Below, piece after piece: positions 1 to 7,857 of a DNA stretch of 64,000 nucleotides (positions are counted from its first letter, which is position 1; every line of letters begins with the position of its first letter). Both the position numbers and the translations under genes were made by a program. The stretch spans positions 4,588,001 to 4,652,000 of the forward strand of contig NZ_CP048812.1 of NCBI RefSeq assembly GCF_010977575.1, in the 5' to 3' direction. The notes beneath the pieces were generated by a model, which saw only the letters and a program-made list of their open reading frames with translations, searched no databases and was not told where the DNA came from. Origin of the DNA: Halomonas socia (GTDB lineage Bacteria > Pseudomonadota > Gammaproteobacteria > Pseudomonadales > Halomonadaceae).

Positions 1-1
1 C

Positions 2-97
2 CTTGCCTGCCTCCAGAGCAGGTCCATGAATGCGCAGATCATCCACCTAATACAGCGAGGCATGGAGCGTGAACAGGAATCACCGTCCCAGAAATGA
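2..97 (+). CDS. Possible 3' end of a small element gene (partial)
   Basis: A reading frame is open from the window edge to a TGA at 95-97 and contains an internal ATG at 26. From that ATG it would encode a 23-residue peptide; otherwise it is the tail of a gene starting outside the window. A hairpin follows directly at 99-130. No family is recognisable and the stretch is too short to judge, so this is only a candidate. Confidence 0.25.
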   Translation, partial: LACLQSRSMNAQIIHLIQRGMEREQESPSQK

Positions 98-98
98 C

Positions 99-130
99 GA
101 AGCCCCGGCGATGGGGGTCGCCAGGGCTTC
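99..130. terminator. Strong hairpin, possible terminator or transcript-processing site
   Basis: The arms GAAGCCC/GGGCTTC (7 bp) and GGCGA/TCGCC (5 bp) are separated by one C/A mismatch and enclose a six-base loop. There is no T-run downstream, so intrinsic termination is uncertain. The hairpin sits between the possible partial gene at the edge and the first complete small gene, which argues against starting that gene upstream of it. Confidence 0.35.
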
Positions 131-164
131 AACGTCTCATCATCTGCCAATGGATAAAGACACT

Positions 165-425
165 ATGAATCCTACCAATTTGCAGCAGAAACGCAATGCT
201 TCCCGACGCCGGCCCGCCGGCCTGACCCAGCAGCAAGCCGCCGTGATCACGATCGGCCGGCTGCTGATCCCCTATCGCGTGAACGCGCGCCCAGAGCAGC
301 GCGCCGAACTGATCGGCATGGCCAGGATGGCCGCTGCCCTGGGCGCCATCACGCCTGATGAACATGCCCACCTGCTGAGCCTTATCTCAACTGACGCCGC
401 CCCAGCCGCGCCGGAGGTGCACTGA
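165..425 (+). CDS. Small element protein of unknown function (86 aa)
   Basis: This is a small soluble protein with a basic, Gln/Asn/Arg-rich N-terminus followed by two predicted helices (around residues 20-70) and an Ala/Pro-rich tail. No family is recognised. The ATG at 165 is preferred over an in-frame ATG at 150 and an upstream GTG at 69, because the longer version would be translated through the hairpin at 99-130. Its TGA overlaps the ATG of the next gene (ATGA), so it belongs to the same rightward transcript. It is probably an accessory gene of the integrated element; no function is claimed. Confidence 0.55.
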   Translation: MNPTNLQQKRNASRRRPAGLTQQQAAVITIGRLLIPYRVNARPEQRAELIGMARMAAALGAITPDEHAHLLSLISTDAAPAAPEVH

Positions 426-688
426 TGACAACACCCACCTACTTCGGCCTGCTTGCCGAGTTCGATGGCCGCGCCGAGATCCCCCTCGAGGAGGTCGCGC
501 CGAAGTACTTCGGTATCAGCGCCCGCACCGCCGGCAGCCGCGCCGGGGCTCAGGCCCTGCCCGTGCCGGCCTATCGCGCCATGGACTCACAAAAGAGCCC
601 CTGGCTGGTCAGTGCCGGCGACCTCGCCGAGTACCTCGACCGCCGCAAAGCCGAAGCCCGCCAGCACTGGAAAGCCGTCAACGAGTGA
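425..688 (+). CDS. Pyocin activator PrtN-like protein
   Basis: The protein is 87 aa, the usual size of PrtN-family proteins. It has the family layout: an N-terminal segment with FGLLAEFDGRAEIPLEEV, a central helix, a stretch reading LPVPAYR, then SQKSPWLV and a C-terminal DLAEYLDRRKAEA helix. PrtN activates pyocin genes in Pseudomonas, and relatives are common as small activators in P2-like prophages and genomic islands. It overlaps the preceding gene by the ATGA junction and is followed after 10 bp by the next one. The likely role is a DNA-binding activator of element genes. Family assignment is by motif memory, not a search; the target genes are unknown. Confidence 0.7.
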   Translation: MTTPTYFGLLAEFDGRAEIPLEEVAPKYFGISARTAGSRAGAQALPVPAYRAMDSQKSPWLVSAGDLAEYLDRRKAEARQHWKAVNE

Positions 689-698
689 GGAAGCTGCC

Positions 699-1046
699 AT
701 GACAATCAACACCCCACCCCGCCTGATGCCCATATCCACCGCCGGCCCCCGGGGCGAAGCCGCCTTGCTGGTTGACGAAGCGGCCAGCCCCGAAGCGCTG
801 TATCTGGAAGCGGAGTCTCGGCTCAGCGCCGCCAAGGGCATGCTGCTCAGCGCAGCCATTGCCAGTGACTCTGCAGGCATAGAAGGCCAGGACGTTGGCA
901 ATATCGCCCGCGCTGCCGAGACGCTGGCCTCGGATGCCCTGGATCTGATGCATGCCCTCAACCTTGCCCACCTGCGAGCCACCGCCGCGGCTCGACAGCA
1001 CGCGCCCGGCACGGTCCACCACTTCAGCCGGCACCAGGGGGAGTGA
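699..1046 (+). CDS. Hypothetical element protein, DUF3077-like helical fold possible
   Basis: A 115-residue Ala-rich protein. The central part (about residues 25-95) looks like two or three amphipathic helices with regularly spaced Leu/Ala, loosely resembling the small DUF3077-type proteins frequent in Pseudomonas islands. That likeness is weak. The start at 699 is supported by a GTGAGGA ribosome-binding site eight bases upstream; a longer open frame from 453 merely shadows the PrtN-like gene. It lies in the same-strand gene string and its stop is one base from the next start codon. Confidence 0.5.
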   Translation: MTINTPPRLMPISTAGPRGEAALLVDEAASPEALYLEAESRLSAAKGMLLSAAIASDSAGIEGQDVGNIARAAETLASDALDLMHALNLAHLRATAAARQHAPGTVHHFSRHQGE

Positions 1047-1047
1047 C

Positions 1048-1452
1048 ATGCCAGCCCATGACATTGCACCGATCGACTTAAAGGTTCTGGTGAGGGGGCT
1101 TCGCGCGCACGGCATCGCCGCCAGCATGGAAGCCAATCACCTGGCGGGCAGCGGCCATCAGGAGCGCGGCGAGGAATTGGGTGCCGCAGCCCAGGCGCTG
1201 ACCGAGATGGCCAGCGAGCTTGAGGGATGGCGACGCAGCCAGGCCGAGGTGCTGCGCCGTGTGGCGCTGTCCATTACCAAGCAGCGGTTGGCGCTCGCCG
1301 ACTTTGAGCTTCGCGAAGGCCCGGCCATGCGGCCCCGCGAGAAGGTGTACTTCTATCGCGCGGCCAACATCACCAACGGCAGTGCCCTGGTGCTCGAGGC
1401 GCTGGCTCAGCAGCTCGACGCGCGCGATCAGAAGGGTGGCGATCATGATTGA
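1048..1452 (+). CDS. Hypothetical element protein (134 aa)
   Basis: The ATG at 1048 follows a GGGGGAG ribosome-binding site and lies one base after the preceding stop. The protein is mostly helical: helices around residues 30-55 and 60-95, then a basic region and a C-terminal helix ending in a short charged tail. No motif or family is recognised. The gene overlaps the next one by eight bases, typical of a tightly packed phage-like operon. It may be an accessory or early-control protein, but nothing in the sequence decides this. Confidence 0.5.
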   Translation: MPAHDIAPIDLKVLVRGLRAHGIAASMEANHLAGSGHQERGEELGAAAQALTEMASELEGWRRSQAEVLRRVALSITKQRLALADFELREGPAMRPREKVYFYRAANITNGSALVLEALAQQLDARDQKGGDHD

Positions 1453-1879
1453 TGTTATTCACCGCATCGACCGGCCGTTCGCTGTCGGCGTCATCGAGAT
1501 CTACGGCGATCCCAATATGGGCTGGTGGGAGTGGCGCATGCTGGAGCGCGGCGCCGTGATCCACGACACCAAGGAGGCGGGCTACGGCTCGCCCGGGATC
1601 GCCCTGCGCGATGCCTTGAACCACGACGAGCCGCCGCCTGGCGACAACCGCGCGGCCCTGGAGGGGCTGGCCGCCGGGCTTTCCAATCTCGCGCTGCATT
1701 ACTGCCGAATGGCGGCGCATCACGAGATCAAGGCCAAGCCGGTACCGCCCAGCGCGCTCGATGAGGTAGCCAGCAGCATCAGACTGATGCGCTTGCACCT
1801 GCTTGATGCCGTGAGCCACGGCCACGGCATGGCCCAGCAGGTGGCGCGCGTGGCGTTGGTAGGTGGCCATGCCAACTAA
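1445..1879 (+). CDS. Hypothetical element protein (144 aa)
   Basis: Starts at ATG 1445 inside the end of the preceding gene. The N-terminal third (residues 5-60) looks like a small beta-rich module with WWEWRML, which could bind a ligand or partner; the C-terminal two thirds is helical and His-rich. No family is recognised. It overlaps the start of the zinc-finger gene by 11 bases, so the two are probably translationally coupled. Confidence 0.5.
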   Translation: MIDVIHRIDRPFAVGVIEIYGDPNMGWWEWRMLERGAVIHDTKEAGYGSPGIALRDALNHDEPPPGDNRAALEGLAAGLSNLALHYCRMAAHHEIKAKPVPPSALDEVASSIRLMRLHLLDAVSHGHGMAQQVARVALVGGHAN

Positions 1880-2426
1880 GGGCGCCTCGCGGCATGCCGA
1901 CAGGCAGTGCCGCCATTGCGGCAACTACAGCTTGAGAATCAGAACCACGAGGCCGACCGCGGCAGGGGATCAAGTCGCTCACCTGGCATGCAAGGAATGC
2001 GGCCAGAAGTGGCAGATCGACGAAAAGCTCGGCCACCTGGTTAGCCAGTGCCAGTGGTGGTGGCGATGGGCAGGGTACGGCCGGCAGACGCTGCACCTTG
2101 AATATGACGGATGGCCGATCGACATCCAGAGCCGCTACTTGTGCATCCGCAAGCTCGACGATTGGTGGGGGCGAGGCACCGACGCCAGGATGCTCGATCG
2201 CCGCGGCCGCGGCTGGGGGCGTGGGGACGAAACAGGCTGGTTCATCCTGACGGCCAACTATCTGCTACTCGACAAGGCAACGCCAGACAGCAGCAAGCCA
2301 CTTGATCGGCTTATCGCGGAGCTGTTCAACGAGCGCCTCGAGGGGCTTCGAGATAACGATGGCGCCCTTCAGCCTGTTATCACCAGAAATAAATATCGCA
2401 ATAAATCGACAAATAACGATAAATAA
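1869..2426 (+). CDS. Zinc-finger element protein, possible Ogr/Delta-type late activator
   Basis: The protein is 185 aa. Residues 14-44 form a four-cysteine zinc site, C14-x2-C17 and C41-x2-C44, separated by 23 residues. P2 Ogr and P4 Delta, the activators of P2 late promoters, have a similar site with about 22 residues between the cysteine pairs, although their second pair is C-x4-C. The rest (45-185) is longer than in Ogr and rich in Trp and Arg, so this is at best a divergent relative. The ATG at 1869 is chosen over an in-frame GTG at 1863. The last dozen codons are AT-rich and Asn/Lys-rich, unlike the rest of the gene, because they run into the repeat-rich region upstream of alpA. Other DNA-binding zinc-ribbon roles are possible. 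Confidence 0.5.
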   Translation: MPTKGASRHADRQCRHCGNYSLRIRTTRPTAAGDQVAHLACKECGQKWQIDEKLGHLVSQCQWWWRWAGYGRQTLHLEYDGWPIDIQSRYLCIRKLDDWWGRGTDARMLDRRGRGWGRGDETGWFILTANYLLLDKATPDSSKPLDRLIAELFNERLEGLRDNDGALQPVITRNKYRNKSTNNDK

Positions 2427-2454
2427 AAAGCGCCACACACCAATAAATAACGAC
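2386..2454. repeat. AT-rich island with iteron-like ATAA repeats
   Basis: In an otherwise GC-rich region this 70-base stretch carries short related repeats of the form ATAA(AT)nCG: near 2388, 2401, 2413 and 2447. ATAACGA itself occurs at 2413-2419, 2447-2453 and once further upstream at 2353-2359. The array overlaps the end of the zinc-finger gene and leads into three palindromes. It could be a regulator-binding array, a promoter region or a replication origin for the nearby Rep protein; the sequence does not discriminate. Confidence 0.4.
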
Positions 2455-2488
2455 TTGTTGTAAGAACCCGAATTCCTACAACAAGTCG
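2451..2488. promoter_or_regulatory. Perfect 12-bp inverted repeat upstream of alpA
   Basis: CGACTTGTTGTA at 2451-2462 is exactly inverted at 2477-2488, with a 14-base spacer. There is no T-run, so it reads more as a protein-binding site or cruciform than a terminator. It is the first of three palindromes before the AlpA-type gene. Confidence 0.5.
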
Positions 2489-2510
2489 GGATGAAATCGC
2501 TTGAAACCTC

Positions 2511-2564
2511 GATCATCATGATCATTACCAGCAGCAAATCAGGCCAAACTTAGCCTTAGGCTAA
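2511..2564. promoter_or_regulatory. Two compact palindromes in the alpA leader
   Basis: GATCAT-C-ATGATC at 2511-2523 (6-bp arms) and TTAGCCT-T-AGGCTAA at 2550-2564 (7-bp arms, one-base centre) are near-perfect short dyads typical of operator sites. They lie 37-90 bases upstream of the alpA start codon, where a repressor or autoregulator of the element would act. The binding protein is unknown. Confidence 0.5.
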
Positions 2565-2600
2565 ATAAGGCAGACAGCGCCGAAAGCTCAGGAGACAGCA

Positions 2601-2858
2601 GTGGATCAGGACGCCACTAACCACCCTAAGCGGCTGATGCGTTGGCCGGAAGTCGAGAGGTTGACCGGGATATCACGCGCCACGCTGTCGAGCATGAGCG
2701 GGCGCGGAGACTTCCCCAAGCCGGTACAGGTTTCCGTTCACATCACCGCATTTCTAAGTCACGAAGTACTCGAGTGGTTTGACGGATTAGAGAGTCGCCG
2801 AGTCGATTACTCACCCAAGCGGTTCAAGTCAGCAGACCCCAAAGGAGATACGCCATGA
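2601..2858 (+). CDS. alpA: AlpA-family transcriptional regulator
   Basis: An 85-residue MerR-like winged-helix protein with the AlpA signature: RLMRWPEVERLTGISRATL (helix-turn-helix, residues 10-28), then GDFPKPVQVS, and the C-terminal EVLEWFDGLESRR helix. AlpA proteins are small activators or excisionase-like factors of P4-type satellites and genomic islands, often acting on integrase or excision genes. The start is GTG at 2601, chosen because it follows a good CAGGAGA ribosome-binding site; there is no closer in-frame ATG. Its stop overlaps the next ATG. It sits just after a palindrome-rich control region and probably opens a second transcription block that includes the replication gene. 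Confidence 0.8.
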   Translation: MDQDATNHPKRLMRWPEVERLTGISRATLSSMSGRGDFPKPVQVSVHITAFLSHEVLEWFDGLESRRVDYSPKRFKSADPKGDTP

Positions 2859-3073
2859 AACTTGTCAACGTCGAGATCGGGGGGCTGCCGTATGAGTTCA
2901 CCGAAGATGAAGCAGTGGAGCTTTACACATCACTGCACGCGGGTTTATCGAGCGCCGGCATTAACGTGAAAAAGCTCAAGGCGCGGTCTGCTGCCAAGCG
3001 GCACAGCAAGATGAATCGCGACGGCGGTGATATCGCCTTTTTCGGCCAATGGCCTGTACAGACCGACTGCTGA
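2855..3073 (+). CDS. Small element protein of unknown function (72 aa)
   Basis: ATG overlaps the alpA stop (ATGA) and is preceded by GGAGATACGCC. The first 40 residues look like a small beta-beta-alpha unit with EFTEDEAVELYTSL; the rest is basic. No family is recognised. It is probably co-translated with alpA. Confidence 0.5.
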   Translation: MKLVNVEIGGLPYEFTEDEAVELYTSLHAGLSSAGINVKKLKARSAAKRHSKMNRDGGDIAFFGQWPVQTDC

Positions 3074-3083
3074 GGGAAGCGCA

Positions 3084-3287
3084 ATGGCAAAGCGAGTCAT
3101 CACACTGAGCATCGGCGCCGAGCGGGTCACCTTCTACGCCGGCGACTGGCCCGCGATCAAGGAGGCGGTAAGGAAGGCGATCACCACCGAGGGCGAGTGG
3201 CATAGCGCAAGAGGGCGGCGCGAAATTCCGAAGGCAGTCGGCTTCACGGTTGCCGATGAAAGCAAGCTGGCGAAGGCCAAGGTGTGA
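3084..3287 (+). CDS. Small element protein of unknown function (67 aa)
   Basis: ATG 3084 follows a GAGGGAAG ribosome-binding site and lies 10 bp after the preceding stop. The protein is small, basic and probably alpha/beta, with ITLSIGAERVTFYAGDW at the N-terminus. No family is recognised. An upstream in-frame ATG at 3027 would overlap the previous gene more and lacks a ribosome-binding site. Confidence 0.5.
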   Translation: MAKRVITLSIGAERVTFYAGDWPAIKEAVRKAITTEGEWHSARGRREIPKAVGFTVADESKLAKAKV

Positions 3288-3288
3288 C

Positions 3289-3605
3289 ATGAGCACAAAA
3301 AGGAAAGCCCCCGAGTTCGCCAGAATCCCAAGGGGGCCAAACCGAATGGTTCCGACGCAAAGACTAGCACAGCCCCTGGGCTGCGCAACCCTTTGCCGGG
3401 TTCGGTGGCGCACGAGGGGCTTTCTGAGCTGCATCACTGCCATGCCTGCCACTGCTTCGCCCTGCTGGTGGAGGTCGCTGCCCTGGTACAGGAAGACCGC
3501 CTTACTGGCGACGACATGCCAGCCCAGCAGGTTATCGAGGAGGTCGAGACAGCCACGCTGAAGGCCTTCGATCGACTCGATCAGCCTGGGGAGCGCTGCC
3601 CATGA
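3289..3605 (+). pseudogene. Small element gene, apparently frameshifted
   Basis: The natural start is ATG 3289, one base after the preceding stop, but that frame soon becomes Arg/Cys/Trp-rich and unlike its neighbours. The -1-shifted frame from about 3330 to 3605 reads as a sensible protein ([24 protein letters not shown], then an acidic helix) and its TGA overlaps the ATG of the replication gene. Adding one C to the CCC run near 3327-3329 joins the two frames into a 105-residue protein. A TTG at 3393 is an alternative start for a 70-residue product. No family is recognised. The single-base defect resembles the others in this window. Confidence 0.45.
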
Positions 3606-6064
3606 CGGCGATGCATCTGCCACTCATGGTGCAGGCTGCCCGCGAGGTTGAGCAGACGCTCGGCACACCGGAGTGCCGGGCATTCCGTCGCCGCATCTTC
3701 GCGCGCTTTCCGCTGGTCGCCAGCGACCTGGTGCGCGGGGTGGTGGCGGTAGCTGCCGCCCATGGGCAAGGCAATCACGGCAACGCCAAGGCGAATACCT
3801 GGCTTCGCATCATGGTGAAGCAGCTCACCTTGGGGCCTTATAACACCACCTGGGATGATCAGGCTCTCGAGGATTACGCCCTGATCAAAGCCGAGCGAGT
3901 CGCGGCCGAGCTGGGGAGGCTTGGCCGCGAAGCCGATCGCGCCTTCGCCGCCACTTGCCGCCGCTACTTCTGGCAGCCGCGCCGCGCGGCTGGCCTCGAC
4001 CTCTGTGGACTCCACTTTCAGCGCCATGCCTGGCCCAGCCGCCGTGATGCCGAACTTGAGGCGCTGCGCGACGCACTTGAGAAGGCCCACAAGCACCACC
4101 TCGACATCGACCCACCCGACGAACTCGAGCGGCTGAGCCGAAACCAACGGGCCTCGCTGCTGAAGAAGCTGAGCGCCGAGCCTTGGTGGCGCCGCAAGCT
4201 GCGCACCGCGGCCACTCGCCGGCTCGACCAGTTCAAGCGCCTGGTGCGCCGGGTACACAAGCGTGCCGAGATCTATCTGTCCAACATCGCCTTCGACCGC
4301 TGGCAGCACCGCCAGGCGGCCAGTCGCGTGATTCTTGAGGGCACCACCGCCGTCAACCAGTTCGACCAGGAGCTGACCCTCGCCGAGCTCGCCGCCAGCG
4401 GCCAGGCTAACCCCAAGCACCGCTATGCCGAGATGATGCTCAGGGTGCGAGAGACCGAAGCCTTTGGACGCCGCGCCGGGCACTGTGGTGTGTTCGTGAC
4501 CTGGACGCTCCCCAGCGCCTTCCACTCGGTGCTCGAGAAGAACTCGACCCCGAACCCCAAGTACAACGGCGCCACGCCGCGCGAGGCACACCGCCAGCTG
4601 GGCAAGCTGTGGGCGCGCACCCGGGCCAAGCTGAAGCGCGATGGCATCGAGTGCTACGGGGTTCGTGTTGCCGAGCCTCACCACGACGGTACGCCCCACT
4701 GGCACCTGCTGCTGTTCGTCGCTGCCGACCAGCTCGACCAGCTCAAGGGCACCCTCCTCCGCTATGCGCTCTCCCTGGATCCCGAGGAGGTCGCCGGCCG
4801 CGAGCATCACCGCATCCGCTTCGAGGAGATCGACCCCGCCAAGGGCAGCGCCGCCGGCTACGTCGCCAAGTACATCGGCAAGGCCATCGCCGGCGCGGCA
4901 CATGCCGATGATGTTGACCTCTACGGCAACGCGATGGACGTGGCCTCCTCTCGCATCGAGGCGTGGGCCTCGGTGCATGGCATCCGCCAGTTCCAGTTCA
5001 TGGGCACCCCCAGCGTGACCGTATGGCGGGAGCTGCGCCGCCTGCGCGACAAGGAAGCCGACCCCTACGCCGCCGCCAGCTTCGAAGACTGGGTGGCCGC
5101 CACCCGGCCTGACCCCGAGGCGCTGGCCATCCTGGAGGATCTGCGCCGCGCCGCGGATGCCGGCGACTGGTTCAAGTATCTCGATCATATGGGCGGTGTT
5201 GGTATTCCCGCCGCTGAGCGCCCTGCCCGCCCCTGGCGGCTTCCTCGCCTCGACACCAAGGCCCCCGCCATGAACCCCGAAACCGGCGAGGTGCGAGCAG
5301 GCATCGAGAAACACGGCATTTATGGCGAGACCGTCAAGGCCACATTTGGCGTGGTCGTTGCCAGCGAGACAGGGCAGTCGGAGTTTTTGACGCGCTTCTA
5401 CCGCTGGGAAGTGAAGCCCGGCGCGGCAGCGCAGGGCCAGCGCAGCGGCGAAGCCGCGAGCACTTGGAGTCCTGAGAATAACTGTACGCCCCTCGATATC
5501 GAGCCACATAAGCCCGGCCCGAAACAGGCCAGTGATCAGGAAAAACGCTACCGAGAATGGCGAGCCAGCCCCGACGTCAGGGCCGAAATGGAAGGCCTCG
5601 AGGAGTATGAAGGCCGATTGAGAGCCGCCATGCGGAGAAAATTCACTCAGCAAGCAGAGTGGCGCGTCCCTGAGTACTTCCCGCCTGAGCTGGAGGGCCT
5701 CGAGGAAGTCGCCGAGGCCCCAGAAGATCAGGCGCCCGAGCCTCAGCACCCCGTTACCCACGAGTCGCAGGCCCTATGGCGCTTGCTGACCTCGAGTGAC
5801 AAGGCCAGCAAGCGCGCCGAGCTAGGCATCGACGCTGAATTGGCGCTGAACTTGGCGTCGATGTACTTCGAGCCACCCCGAGAACGCCAGGAACGCTTGA
5901 CCTGGTCGAGCCTGATGCTCGCTATCAACCGCAAGCGCATGCACGGCCGCCACGGCGGGCCGATGGATGCCGATGAGGCGATGCTGATCGCCGCTGCCCT
6001 GTGGGAAGCCCCCAACCCAGCTGAACCTTTACCCCAACGCACCACCTGGAGCACTGCTGCATGA
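3602..6064 (+). CDS. P2 gpA-like HUH replication endonuclease
   Basis: An 820-residue protein of the phage replication gene A family, slightly longer than P2 gpA (about 760). It nicks one strand at the origin and stays linked to the 5' end to start rolling-circle replication. The HUH metal motif is HWH at 366-368, in the context [13 protein letters not shown]; the paired catalytic tyrosines are Y420 and Y424 (GYVAKYIGK), matching the Y-x3-Y of P2 gpA. The N-terminal 350 residues are helical and basic; the C-terminal region (about 600-820) is more variable and charged. The start overlaps the stop of the preceding small gene, and the stop overlaps the next start. The catalytic core looks intact, so the element may still replicate. 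Confidence 0.9.
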   Translation: MTAMHLPLMVQAAREVEQTLGTPECRAFRRRIFARFPLVASDLVRGVVAVAAAHGQGNHGNAKANTWLRIMVKQLTLGPYNTTWDDQALEDYALIKAERVAAELGRLGREADRAFAATCRRYFWQPRRAAGLDLCGLHFQRHAWPSRRDAELEALRDALEKAHKHHLDIDPPDELERLSRNQRASLLKKLSAEPWWRRKLRTAATRRLDQFKRLVRRVHKRAEIYLSNIAFDRWQHRQAASRVILEGTTAVNQFDQELTLAELAASGQANPKHRYAEMMLRVRETEAFGRRAGHCGVFVTWTLPSAFHSVLEKNSTPNPKYNGATPREAHRQLGKLWARTRAKLKRDGIECYGVRVAEPHHDGTPHWHLLLFVAADQLDQLKGTLLRYALSLDPEEVAGREHHRIRFEEIDPAKGSAAGYVAKYIGKAIAGAAHADDVDLYGNAMDVASSRIEAWASVHGIRQFQFMGTPSVTVWRELRRLRDKEADPYAAASFEDWVAATRPDPEALAILEDLRRAADAGDWFKYLDHMGGVGIPAAERPARPWRLPRLDTKAPAMNPETGEVRAGIEKHGIYGETVKATFGVVVASETGQSEFLTRFYRWEVKPGAAAQGQRSGEAASTWSPENNCTPLDIEPHKPGPKQASDQEKRYREWRASPDVRAEMEGLEEYEGRLRAAMRRKFTQQAEWRVPEYFPPELEGLEEVAEAPEDQAPEPQHPVTHESQALWRLLTSSDKASKRAELGIDAELALNLASMYFEPPRERQERLTWSSLMLAINRKRMHGRHGGPMDADEAMLIAAALWEAPNPAEPLPQRTTWSTAA

Positions 6065-6759
6065 CCACCACCCACGAGCACTTCACCAAAGTGACAGAGA
6101 ACTACCTCGCCACGCGCGACAAGCTGGAAAAGGCTGCCGCCAGGCTGCAGAGGCTGCAAGAACAGCGTGCCGCTACCCTGCAAAGCCGCCGCGACGCGGG
6201 CCAGCGCTGGCGTCAACTCTTCAAGGAGGGTGACGGCGCCGCCGGCAAGGAGGTACGCAACCTCCAAGCCGAGGAGAGCACCCTGGCCAGCGAAGTCGAG
6301 CAGCTCGACGAGCTGATCGGCGAGCTTAAGCCCCATGTCGACGAGCTCCGGCACTGGGCCGGCGAGCTCCGGCAACAGCACGTTCACGCCCTGAGAACCA
6401 CCCGTAGAGAAGTGGCCGCCCGGCGGCTTTCCGACGCCCTCGATGCAGTTTTCAACAAGCCAGAGGGTCAAGAGCTGCTTCAGGCGCTGGCTCTACGCGC
6501 CACGAGCCTAAATGCCGAGGTGATCGAAGATTCAGTCTTCATGGCAGGCCTAGGATTTGATGCCCACGAGTCTGCCATGTCGGGCTTCATGGCAAAGATT
6601 GCCGCAGCCGATCGCGCTGCCATCACCAGAGAGGTCAAGAGACGCAAAAAGGCCTTGATCGCAGACGCGGCAGGCCAGCGGCTGGCCCGCCTGGAAGGAA
6701 GCGCCTCATTCGAAGGTGATCTCGCCTCACCTATCGCCGCCCTTCTCTGCGAGCGCTGA
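6061..6759 (+). CDS. Coiled-coil protein between rep and capsid genes
   Basis: A 232-residue protein. Residues 10-120 form a long predicted coiled coil (LEKAAARLQRLQEQRA, then LQAEESTLASEVEQLDELI); the C-terminal half is a compact helical domain. It starts at the ATGA overlap with rep and ends 25 bp before the capsid gene. A coiled-coil protein directly before a P2-type capsid gene could be a scaffold, a size-redirecting factor or a capsid decoration protein. The layout (coiled coil then helical domain, about 200 residues) is reminiscent of P4 Psu, the polarity suppressor and capsid-decorating protein, but I see no decisive Psu signature. Function is inferred from position only. Confidence 0.55.
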   Translation: MTTTHEHFTKVTENYLATRDKLEKAAARLQRLQEQRAATLQSRRDAGQRWRQLFKEGDGAAGKEVRNLQAEESTLASEVEQLDELIGELKPHVDELRHWAGELRQQHVHALRTTRREVAARRLSDALDAVFNKPEGQELLQALALRATSLNAEVIEDSVFMAGLGFDAHESAMSGFMAKIAAADRAAITREVKRRKKALIADAAGQRLARLEGSASFEGDLASPIAALLCER

Positions 6760-6784
6760 TAACCATCACTAATAGGAAATCACC

Positions 6785-7801
6785 ATGCAAAACGCTACAC
6801 GTGAAGCATTCAACCAATTGATGGCCCGTATCGCCGAGCTCAACGGGGTGCGTGACGCCACTCAGGCTTTCAATGTTGCCCCCAGCATCCAACAGTCGCT
6901 GGAAACCCGGATTCAGGAGAGCTCAGCTTTTCTGAGCCAGGTGAATGTCGTCGGCGTCGACGAGGCGAGAGGGCAGCGCATAGGGATGGGGGTATCTGGC
7001 TCCGTTGCCAGGCGCACCAACACCGAACTGCATGACCGCGAGCCTCAAGATGTGTCGGATACACAAGTCTTCGAGTACGCCTGCGAGAGCATCGAGTTTG
7101 ACACCTATATCACCTGGGCGCAGTTGGATGCCTGGGCCAAGTTCCCCGACTTCCAGCGGCGCGTGCGCGATATGTTGGCCCAGCAGCAGGCACTCGACCG
7201 CCTGACGATCGGCTTCAACGGTGTGAGCGCCGCCGGCCATACCGACCGCGACGCAAACCCACTACTCGAGGACGTGAACAAGGGGTGGCTTCAGGTGTTT
7301 CGTGAACATGCCCCAGAGCGAGTGCTTTCCGAAGGTGCCAGCGGTGGAGAGGTACGCATTGGCCCCGGCGGCGACTACCAGAATATCGACGCCATGATCT
7401 TCGATGTAGTCAGCGAACTGATCGAGCCCTGGCACCGGGAGTCCCCCGAGCTTCGCGTGATCGCAGGGCGGCGATTGATCGCTGACAAGTATTTTTCGAT
7501 TGCCGAGATACATGCCAAAACACCGAGCGAGGCGGTGGCCATGGATATGCAGGCGAGTAATGCCCGCTTTGGTGGCCAAGTCGCCATAAGGGTGCCAGGT
7601 GTGCCCGAGAACAGCCTGTTCATAACCCCACCGAGCAACCTGTCGATCTACTGGCAGCGTGGAAAGCGCCGCCGCTTCCTGATCGACAACCCCAAGCGCA
7701 ACAGAGTCGAGAGCTACGACACCTCGAATGAAGCGTATGTGATCGAGGACTTCGGCGCTGGCTGCTTGGTCGAGAACGTGGTGTTCGGCGAATGGGCGTG
7801 A
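6785..7801 (+). CDS. P2 gpN-like major capsid protein
   Basis: A 338-residue protein (P2 gpN is 357) of the P2-family major capsid proteins. It opens with MQNATREAFNQLMARIAELNG, continues with TQAFNVAPSIQQSLETRIQE, has the VNVVGVDEARGQRIGMG segment, and ends with an RFLIDNPKRNRVESYDTSNEAYVIEDF block, all typical of this HK97-fold family. No premature stop or shift is seen. In P2 this gene is flanked by scaffold/protease (O) and terminase (M); here it is flanked by a coiled-coil protein and a 136-residue protein. A TAGGAAATC ribosome-binding site precedes the ATG. Confidence 0.92.
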   Translation: MQNATREAFNQLMARIAELNGVRDATQAFNVAPSIQQSLETRIQESSAFLSQVNVVGVDEARGQRIGMGVSGSVARRTNTELHDREPQDVSDTQVFEYACESIEFDTYITWAQLDAWAKFPDFQRRVRDMLAQQQALDRLTIGFNGVSAAGHTDRDANPLLEDVNKGWLQVFREHAPERVLSEGASGGEVRIGPGGDYQNIDAMIFDVVSELIEPWHRESPELRVIAGRRLIADKYFSIAEIHAKTPSEAVAMDMQASNARFGGQVAIRVPGVPENSLFITPPSNLSIYWQRGKRRRFLIDNPKRNRVESYDTSNEAYVIEDFGAGCLVENVVFGEWA

Positions 7802-7814
7802 CCATCTGAAGCCA

Positions 7815-7840
7815 CCCCCGCTGGACAGTACAGTCGGGGG
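7815..7840. other. Hairpin between capsid and next gene
   Basis: CCCCCG at 7815-7820 pairs with CGGGGG at 7835-7840, extended by CTG/CAG inside. It follows the capsid stop by 14 bases and has no T-run. It may protect or process the capsid message, or attenuate the genes after it. Confidence 0.4.
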
Positions 7841-7857
7841 CACACAGTGGAGGAAAC

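Noticed and set aside
3581-5761. Long open frame on the minus strand opposite the rep gene
   Set aside because: It is an antisense shadow caused by high GC and codon bias; the plus strand carries clear HUH and tyrosine motifs.
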